DNA of 29,062 nt. It comes from CAIRDP01 sp037141915. Lineage in GTDB: Bacteria; Bacteroidota; Bacteroidia; Bacteroidales; FEN-979. This document shows positions 23,984 to 29,062 of this stretch, one piece after another. The notes beneath the pieces were generated by a model, which made no database searches, was not told the DNA's origin, and saw nothing but the letters and a program-made list of their open reading frames with translations. The position numbers and the translations under genes are program-made. The first letter of the stretch is position 1; each line of letters begins with the position of its first letter. The stretch spans positions 1-29,062 of the forward strand of contig JBAXBP010000028.1 of assembly GCA_037141915.1 (NCBI GenBank), in the 5' to 3' direction.

Positions 23984-24865
23984 CTCTATCCACTCGTACC
24001 ATTCTTTCATCCCTTCGCCTGTCTTTGCCGACATCAGGATGAACTCAAGATTGGGATTTATCTGAAGCGCATTTTTTTTCACCTCTTCCACACTGAAATC
24101 AACATAGGGCAACAGGTCTGTTTTATTGATGATGCAGAGGTGCGAAGTCTCGAACATATAAGGATACTTCAGTGGTTTGTCGTCGCCTTCAGTCACACTG
24201 ATCACGATAACCCTCTTGCTTTCTCCCAGGTCGAATAAGGCAGGGCATACCAGGTTTCCTACGTTTTCAATGAAGAGCAGGGACTGGTTTTCAACCTCCA
24301 TTTTTTTCAGTGCAAGGCTCACCATCCTTGCATCCAGGTGGCATCCGGTACCTGTGTTGATCTGTATGGATGGAGCCCCCGATTTTTCAATGCGTTCAGC
24401 ATCCCTGGTGGTTTGCTGATCTCCTTCTATCACGAAGATCTTTCGTTTTGAAATAAGCTCTTTTATCGTTTTTTCAAGTATGCTTGTTTTCCCTGAACCA
24501 GGGGAACTCACCATGTTCAGGCAAACCACCTTTTTCGCATCGAAATAGCCACGGTTCCTTTCGGCCAGCTTGTTATTCTCGGCCAGAATATCAATATTCA
24601 GAGGAATCTCCTTATGTTCATGCCTTATTTCGCTTTTCGCTTTTCGCTTTTCGCTATTTTCTTCATCCCCGTGAGAATGCCAATGCCCGTCATGCTCATG
24701 CATATGTTCATGGCTGTGGTGATCGTGATCATGCATGTGGTCGTGACTATGGTGATGATCACCATTTATTTCGCTTTTCGCTTTTCGCTTTTCGCTATTT
24801 TCATTTTCGCAACTTTCTTTTATCGTGAACTCATCCGGTTTCCCGCATCCGCAACTCTCGCACAT
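23972..24865 (-). CDS. hypB: Hydrogenase nickel-incorporation GTPase HypB with His-rich insert
   Basis: This 297-residue GTPase loads nickel into the large subunit with HypA. The N-terminus MCESCGCG is the high-affinity CxxCGC nickel site. Residues 37-65 hold 16 histidines in 29 positions, a nickel-storage block like those of rhizobial HypB. The G domain begins at about 108. It has P-loop SSPGSGKTS (120-128), IEGDQQTT, the metal-site motif TGTGCHLDAR, and INKTDLL (NKxD guanine motif). The His block is flanked by two copies of ENSEKRKAKSEI (about 22-33 and 69-80), encoded by identical 37-nt DNA repeats. These look like an insertion of simple-sequence DNA rather than part of the family. It is last in the hyp operon, 20 bp after hypA. 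Confidence 0.96.
   Translation of the reverse strand: MCESCGCGKPDEFTIKESCENENSEKRKAKSEINGDHHHSHDHMHDHDHHSHEHMHEHDGHWHSHGDEENSEKRKAKSEIRHEHKEIPLNIDILAENNKLAERNRGYFDAKKVVCLNMVSSPGSGKTSILEKTIKELISKRKIFVIEGDQQTTRDAERIEKSGAPSIQINTGTGCHLDARMVSLALKKMEVENQSLLFIENVGNLVCPALFDLGESKRVIVISVTEGDDKPLKYPYMFETSHLCIINKTDLLPYVDFSVEEVKKNALQINPNLEFILMSAKTGEGMKEWYEWIEQNK
24625..24661. repeat. Heptad repeat copy 1 inside hypB
   Basis: A 37-nt block of CGCTTTT units (three full heptads, then CGCTATTTTC) is identical to the block at 24766-24802. On the coding strand it supplies the second ENSEKRKAKSEI segment (residues about 69-80). A related block, in the other orientation, ends the RND pump gene at 17454-17490. 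Confidence 0.85.
24766..24802. repeat. Heptad repeat copy 2 inside hypB
   Basis: This block is identical over 37 nt to 24625-24661 and lies in the same orientation. It encodes the first NSEKRKAKSEI segment (residues about 23-33). The two copies bracket the His-rich codons, so recombination between them could delete the whole nickel-storage block. Confidence 0.85.
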
Positions 24866-24885
24866 ATTCCTTTAATTAATGGTTT

Positions 24886-25227
24886 TTATTCACCTGCAAT
24901 TGACAGCACCTTGAATTCCTGTCCTCCGCTGATCTCCGAAGGAAAACAACTGCAGAGGGGGCAAACGTCAAGCCGGTTCTTCATTTCAAAATCCTTGTTG
25001 CAGGAATTGCATTTGCCTTTACCGCTTGTGCGAATCAGATGCAATGCTGCATTTTCAAGTATAGTATCTTTTACAATCATTTCCAGTGCCGACTGAAAAA
25101 TGTCAGCCTCGACCCCGCTCAGGTCACCGATCTCGATCCGGATCTCACTGACCGAAATAAGGTCGTTTTTCACGGCTTCCCTCGATGCAAGATCGATCAC
25201 TTCAGTAGCCAGGGACAGTTCATGCAT
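24886..25227 (-). CDS. hypA: Hydrogenase nickel chaperone HypA
   Basis: This 113-residue nickel metallochaperone works with HypB. The N-terminal MHE motif (His2, Glu3) binds nickel. The zinc site uses C73 and C76 (KCNSCNKDF) and C89 and C92 (VCPLC); a further cysteine, C94, is extra. Typical HypA sequence appears in MHELSLATEVIDLA and IRIEIGDLSGVE. Length is normal. It lies 12 bp after hypE and 20 bp before hypB, in the hyp operon. Confidence 0.96.
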   Translation of the reverse strand: MHELSLATEVIDLASREAVKNDLISVSEIRIEIGDLSGVEADIFQSALEMIVKDTILENAALHLIRTSGKGKCNSCNKDFEMKNRLDVCPLCSCFPSEISGGQEFKVLSIAGE

Positions 25228-25239
25228 ACATTCAGGTCA

Positions 25240-26337
25240 TTAACATATACGGGGCAACGGGTCACCGCTCAGAGACGCCAGTATCCTCTTACCCCCGGTT
25301 TCAGTATTGAGTACGACTTTCCCCGGATGGTCTTTTACCACGTGTCCTATGATTGCGCTTTGTTTCCCGAGCTTGTTTTTCTTCATGACTTCCACAATGC
25401 GTTCGCCTTCTTTCTCACCGGCAACGATGACCACCTTTCCTTCGTTTGCAATATACAGGGGATCGAAGCCAAGAAGTTCGCACATGGCCCTTACGCCTTT
25501 CCCGACCGGCAGGTCAGGTTCTGATAACTCAATGCCGTACGGCATCATTCCGGCCAGCTCGTTCATCACCGTTGCAACCCCACCCCGTGTCGGGTCACGC
25601 ATGAATTTCACCGAGCTGCTGTTGTCAAGAACTTCCCTTACCAGGTAATTCAGGCAGGCGCAATCGGATTTCAATGGAGTCTTGAAGTTGAATGATTCAC
25701 GCGCATTCATAACGGCCATCCCGTGCTCACCCAAAGCGCCGTTGATTATGATGAGGTCACCGGGCTTTATGCTGCTGATTTTCCTGTCAAGCCGCGCGGC
25801 ATTATCTATCTTTCCTATCCCGCTCGTATTAATAAACAGTTTATCACATTTGCCTTTATTCACCACCTTGGTATCGCCTGTCACTATAAGCACCCCGGCC
25901 TTTTTCGCTTCCGAAGCCATGGATCGCACTATAGTTTCGAGATCTTTCATTGGAAATCCTTCTTCAATAATGAAGGATGCGCTGAGATAAAGAGGCACGG
26001 CCCCTGATACGGAGAGGTCATTGACCGTCCCGCAAACCGCGAGTTTCCCGATATCCCCTCCGGGGAAAAATATAGGGTCGATCACAAAAGAATCGGTGGT
26101 AAAGGCAATTTCCACCAAGCCGGACTTCTCAGGGAAAGCCGGCTTGGTTTTACTACGGGAGCCGGAATGTTGCCCGGCAACTACAGTTGTTACATAAACC
26201 GGAAGTATGGCCGAATCACCCTGCTGTTCAAGTATCCTGTTCCCGAAATACTTCATGAACAGATCCGAAATGAGGTCGTGCATGATCCGTCCCCCGTTGC
26301 CATGGCTCAGCAAAATTTTATCTTCCCTGGTTTTCAT
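25240..26337 (-). CDS. hypE: Hydrogenase maturation protein HypE (carbamoyl dehydratase)
   Basis: This 365-residue PurM-like protein accepts a carbamoyl group from HypF on its C-terminal cysteine and dehydrates it, using ATP, to the thiocyanate that gives the CN ligands. The C-terminus is PRIC with Cys365. Family blocks LSHGNGG, TDSFVIDPIFFPGGDIGKLAVCGTVNDL, VTGDTKVV and RDPTRGGVATVMNEL are present. Between the N-terminal helix and TDSF it has about 20 more residues than E. coli HypE (around 51-74, with SRSKTKPAFPEKSGL). That segment coincides with a palindrome (26114-26148) and looks like a tolerated insertion. The gene overlaps hypD by 4 bp. Confidence 0.95.
   Translation of the reverse strand: MKTREDKILLSHGNGGRIMHDLISDLFMKYFGNRILEQQGDSAILPVYVTTVVAGQHSGSRSKTKPAFPEKSGLVEIAFTTDSFVIDPIFFPGGDIGKLAVCGTVNDLSVSGAVPLYLSASFIIEEGFPMKDLETIVRSMASEAKKAGVLIVTGDTKVVNKGKCDKLFINTSGIGKIDNAARLDRKISSIKPGDLIIINGALGEHGMAVMNARESFNFKTPLKSDCACLNYLVREVLDNSSSVKFMRDPTRGGVATVMNELAGMMPYGIELSEPDLPVGKGVRAMCELLGFDPLYIANEGKVVIVAGEKEGERIVEVMKKNKLGKQSAIIGHVVKDHPGKVVLNTETGGKRILASLSGDPLPRIC
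26114..26148. repeat. Palindrome inside hypE, related to the 7771-7808 hairpin
   Basis: The arms ACCAAGCCGG (26114-26123) and CCGGCTTGGT (26139-26148) are perfect reverse complements around a 15-nt loop. The outer words CAAGCCGG and CCGGCTTG are the same as in the hairpin at 7771-7808, with different interiors. It encodes part of the extra segment in HypE. It may be a REP-like element inserted in frame. Confidence 0.55.
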
Positions 26338-27413
26338 TCGCGGTATTTATAATAAGTTGCACAAGTGCCTTCACCCGAAACCATGCAGGCCCCAACGGGA
26401 TCGGATGGGGTGCATCGCCTGGCAAACAGTTTGCAATCGGTGGGTTTTTTAAGTCCGCGCAGTATCATCCCGCAAATGCATCCTTTCGGCTCAGGGGCCA
26501 TGGCGACATCCACAGGCAAAATCTTTTCAATATCAAATTCGGAAAACTTACCGCGAATTTTCAGCCCGCTCAGCGGGATCATGCCAAGTCCCCGCCAGTA
26601 GTCGTCCTTCAATTCAAAAACAGTATCAAGAAGTTTACGTGCTTTCACATTGCCCGAAGGCTGAACCACCCTCTGGTACTGTATCTCAACGTTAGGTTTC
26701 CCTGCCTCAATCTGCCTCACCAGCATCAGTATGGCCTGCATCATATCCCCCGGCTCGAAACCCGAAACCACAACACCAAGGCCGAATGCCATCGGGAGAT
26801 CCTTGTAGATCGAGGTCCCCGTGATTGCAGTGACATGTCCGGGTGCGATGAAGCCATTGATCTTCACTCCATCTTTTACTAAAGCCTTCATTACCGGGGG
26901 CATCACCTTATGCGCACTGAGCACATGAAAGTTAGTGAGTTTAAGTTTTGCGGCTTCAGCAATGGCTGCTGCGGTGAGAGGTGCCGTGGTTTCAAAACCT
27001 ATGCCCAGGAAAATAACTTTGGAGCCGGGGTTCTTCCTTGCGATCTCAAGCGATTCCAGAACGGAATAAACAATACGGATATCCATACCCGCTGCCCTTT
27101 CTTTTTCAAGAGAACTGGCTGAACCGGGTACGCGGATAAGGTCGCCGTAGGTGGTAAGTATGACTCCCGGCTGCCTGCAGTATGCAATGGCGGTATCGAT
27201 GAAATGCTGTCCCGAAACACAGACCGGGCACCCGGGCCCTGAAAGCAAGCTGATCGTGGGAGGCAGAAAAGAATGCAGCCCGAACCTGTGAATGGCCATG
27301 GTGTGGCCGCCGCAGACTTCCATCAGGGCAATCTCCTTTTTTGAGATTTTCCTTATCTCTTCTGCAATCCCCAGGATGAGGTCCTTTTTCCGGTATTCGT
27401 CTATGTATTTCAT
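26334..27413 (-). CDS. hypD: Hydrogenase Fe-CN-CO assembly protein HypD
   Basis: This 359-residue iron-sulfur scaffold, with HypC, assembles the Fe(CN)2CO unit. The active-site cysteines are C34 (EVCGGHTMAIHRFG) and C62/C65 (LLSGPGCPVCVSG), equivalent to E. coli C41, C69 and C72. The C-terminal cysteines that hold the [4Fe-4S] cluster are in GCICG, DCKLFARRC and the GACMVSGEGTC block. Length is slightly short of E. coli but complete. It starts 1 bp after hypC and overlaps hypE by 4 bp (ATGA type), which suggests translational coupling and matched amounts of HypC, D and E. Confidence 0.97.
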   Translation of the reverse strand: MKYIDEYRKKDLILGIAEEIRKISKKEIALMEVCGGHTMAIHRFGLHSFLPPTISLLSGPGCPVCVSGQHFIDTAIAYCRQPGVILTTYGDLIRVPGSASSLEKERAAGMDIRIVYSVLESLEIARKNPGSKVIFLGIGFETTAPLTAAAIAEAAKLKLTNFHVLSAHKVMPPVMKALVKDGVKINGFIAPGHVTAITGTSIYKDLPMAFGLGVVVSGFEPGDMMQAILMLVRQIEAGKPNVEIQYQRVVQPSGNVKARKLLDTVFELKDDYWRGLGMIPLSGLKIRGKFSEFDIEKILPVDVAMAPEPKGCICGMILRGLKKPTDCKLFARRCTPSDPVGACMVSGEGTCATYYKYRE

Positions 27414-27414
27414 C

Positions 27415-27642
27415 TTATGATTCCGGGTCGTATCCTGCCACTTCGTTCAACAGCCTCATGGTTTCTATAGCTTCCTCTTCGTCGACTTTCTGAATGGCAA
27501 AGCCTGCATGCAGCATGATAAAATCTCCTTCTTTCACATCATCGATCAGGAGAAGGCTGGCATTATATTCGGTGTCACCGATAAGCACCAAGGCATTTGA
27601 TCCCTTCACCTGGATCACTTTTGCAGGTATGGCTAAACACAT
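27415..27642 (-). CDS. hypC: Hydrogenase maturation chaperone HypC
   Basis: This 75-residue chaperone begins MCLAIPAKVIQV. The essential Cys2 binds the iron fragment after removal of Met1. His45 in IMLHAGFAIQ is the second conserved ligand. HypC forms a complex with HypD during ligand assembly and then escorts the iron unit to the large-subunit precursor. Its first 10 bases overlap the end of hypF, and its end is 1 bp from hypD. No second HypC/HybG homologue is visible in the window. Confidence 0.96.
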   Translation of the reverse strand: MCLAIPAKVIQVKGSNALVLIGDTEYNASLLLIDDVKEGDFIMLHAGFAIQKVDEEEAIETMRLLNEVAGYDPES

Positions 27643-29062
27643 AATTCTCTCCTTTTTGCAGCTACCGCGAGTTGCCCCAAAGCAATCCCCCCGTCATTGG
27701 TGGGCACAGCAGCATGCGTATACACTTCAAAGCCGGATCCCCTGAGCAGTCCCTCAGTCCTTTCGAGCAGGTATTTATTCTGGAAAACACCTCCCGAAAT
27801 CACCACTTTTTTCAAGCCTTCAGCAACGCTGATCCGTTTAACAGTTTCAAAGATAATTGAACTTATGGTATTGTGAAACTTCGATATGATAATTGATTGG
27901 TCTGCGCCTCGGGCAACATCACCGGCTATCCCTTTAAGGGCTGCATCCACGCTGATCTCATGGAACCCCGACCATTCATAGCTTTCATCACAGCCTGCTT
28001 CCACCCTGGCTTCAAGCAGCATGGGCCCCTGTGCAGGAAATTCGGCCACCTGGCAAAGCCCGAGAATAGAAGCTACAGCATCGAAATACCTTCCGGCACC
28101 GCAGGTAAGCGGACAGTTCACTTTCCTGTCAATCATTTTCAGCAGCATCAGGATATTTTCTGCTTTAGCCTGCCTCAACAGGGGCAGGTCAAGTTGCATG
28201 AACTCCCTGCCGTAAACTTTATAAAGCCATGAAACCGCTATTCTCCATGGATCTTCGCTGGCACTGTCCCCTCCCGGCAAAGGCAGGTAAGCCAAATGGC
28301 TCTTCCTGCTGTATCCTTCAAGATCACACACCATGAATTCCGAACCCCAGGTATGACCGTCATCCCCGTATCCCGTTCCATCGAATGCGACCCCGATCAC
28401 TTTTTCATCGAGCCTGTTCTCGGCCATGCATGAAGCGATATGTGCATGATGATGTTGTATGCGGATGAGGTCTGGGGTACCGAAACCCTCGGCCGTTGTT
28501 GTGGAAATATAATCGGGATGCATGTCGGCCGCCAGGAGCGCGGGCCTGAGTCGGAACATCCGGACGAACCGCTCAAGGGTCTGTTCGTAAAACAGGGTAG
28601 TCTCAAGACCCTTCAGGTCGCCGATATGCTGGCTTAAAAAAGCCTTGCTGCCTTTACCCACACAAAAACAATTCGACAACTCGGCTCCGAAAGCAATGAT
28701 GCCTTCGGTGTATAACTGCATACGGACAGACGAAGGGACATATCCCCTTGAACGCCTGAATATCCTCTCTTTGCCTCCAATGATCCTCACCACCGAATCA
28801 TCGGTTCGGTTGAAGATATCGCGGTTATGCAGAAGTACTGCATCGGTAAAAGGGGAAAATTTTTCAAGGGCTTCGGCATTGTCAATAATGATGGGCTCGC
28901 TGCTGAAATTCCCGCTGGTAAGGACAAGGGCTTTAGTCTTCAGCTTCCCGAACAGCTGGTAGTGAAAGGGCATATATGGCAGCATAATGCCCAGAAGGTT
29001 CAGTCCTGAATTCAGGTTCTTCGCAAGGAATGGGCGGCTGTTGCGGTCTTTCACCTGCAGCA
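27633..29062 (-). CDS. hypF: Carbamoyltransferase HypF, C-terminal part (runs off the window)
   Basis: This is the C-terminal 475 or so residues of HypF. The full protein is about 750-770 residues, so the N-terminal acylphosphatase and zinc-finger regions lie beyond the right edge. The frame is open to the edge; a GTG at 29054 is internal. Visible parts are the end of the YrdC-like domain (GIMLPYMPFHYQLF, LVLTSGNFSSEPI, FNRTDDSVVRI, RRSRGYVPSSV) and the Kae1/TobZ-like carbamoyltransferase domain. The latter has ADMHPDYISTT, IQHHHAHIASCMAEN, AFDGTGYGDDGHTWGSEF, CGAGRYFDAVASILG and VISGGVFQNKYLLE. HypF makes carbamoyl-adenylate from carbamoyl phosphate and passes the carbamoyl group to HypE. 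It leads the visible hyp operon; promoter not in view. Confidence 0.96.
   Translation of the reverse strand, partial: LQVKDRNSRPFLAKNLNSGLNLLGIMLPYMPFHYQLFGKLKTKALVLTSGNFSSEPIIIDNAEALEKFSPFTDAVLLHNRDIFNRTDDSVVRIIGGKERIFRRSRGYVPSSVRMQLYTEGIIAFGAELSNCFCVGKGSKAFLSQHIGDLKGLETTLFYEQTLERFVRMFRLRPALLAADMHPDYISTTTAEGFGTPDLIRIQHHHAHIASCMAENRLDEKVIGVAFDGTGYGDDGHTWGSEFMVCDLEGYSRKSHLAYLPLPGGDSASEDPWRIAVSWLYKVYGREFMQLDLPLLRQAKAENILMLLKMIDRKVNCPLTCGAGRYFDAVASILGLCQVAEFPAQGPMLLEARVEAGCDESYEWSGFHEISVDAALKGIAGDVARGADQSIIISKFHNTISSIIFETVKRISVAEGLKKVVISGGVFQNKYLLERTEGLLRGSGFEVYTHAAVPTNDGGIALGQLAVAAKRRELCV

Noticed and set aside
24625..24802. CRISPR-like repeat structure in hypB
   Set aside because: There are only two repeats, they are simple heptads, and they are within a conserved coding gene. 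The spacer is a His-codon block.
24614..25096. 160-codon plus-strand frame opposite hypB and hypA
   Set aside because: It is antisense to the His-rich and repeat region, where CAT/GTG codon complement gives Met/Val-rich nonsense resembling membrane helices.

Overview
The window looks like chromosome from a member of the Bacteroidota. The evidence is internal: lipoprotein signals of the ...SC type, a deacetylase relic ending in a type IX secretion (Por) sorting domain, few Shine-Dalgarno sequences, and repeated TAnnTTTG -7 boxes just upstream of genes. No rRNA, tRNA, CRISPR array, intact transposase or integrase was seen.

Layout. (1) 1-1349: an imperfect 16-bp direct repeat at the left edge, possibly an insertion-sequence end, followed by a promoter and a PAS histidine kinase. 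(2) 1658-6566: a tight three-gene signalling unit made of a FIST-domain protein, a hybrid histidine kinase with GAF-like and PAS regions, and a receiver-first histidine kinase. None has a DNA-binding output domain. (3) 6598-10547, minus strand: a SAM-dependent methyltransferase, a non-coding stretch with palindromes, a serine-hydrolase lipoprotein, and a secreted polysaccharide deacetylase broken by one in-frame TAG. (4) 10673-13322: an unknown multi-pass membrane protein, a DUF4337 protein and an MFS transporter. (5) 13356-18856: a tripartite RND efflux system (adaptor, inner-membrane pump, TolC-like channel). (6) 18911-19756, minus strand: a lipoprotein of unknown function. (7) 19911-23960, plus strand: a membrane-bound uptake [NiFe]-hydrogenase operon (small subunit, large subunit, cytochrome b, endopeptidase). 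(8) 23972-29062, minus strand: the complete maturation set, transcribed hypF-C-D-E-A-B, with hypF running off the right edge.

How the parts work together. HypF and HypE make the cyanide ligands. HypC and HypD assemble Fe(CN)2CO. HypA and HypB deliver nickel. The HyaD-like protease then removes the 15-residue tail of the large subunit. The small subunit is Tat-exported and passes electrons to the cytochrome b and so to the quinone pool. The small subunit carries the six-cysteine set of a [4Fe-3S] proximal cluster, the signature of oxygen-tolerant group 1d enzymes.

The most unusual sequence-level features lie in and around the hydrogenase region. The convergent hyaD and hypB genes share one palindromic terminator that contains both stop codons and makes both proteins end in EQNK. 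hypB carries two identical 37-nt heptad repeats flanking its His-rich block, and a relative of this repeat ends the RND pump gene. hypE has an extra segment of about 20 residues that coincides with a palindrome whose outer arms match an intergenic hairpin at 7771-7808.
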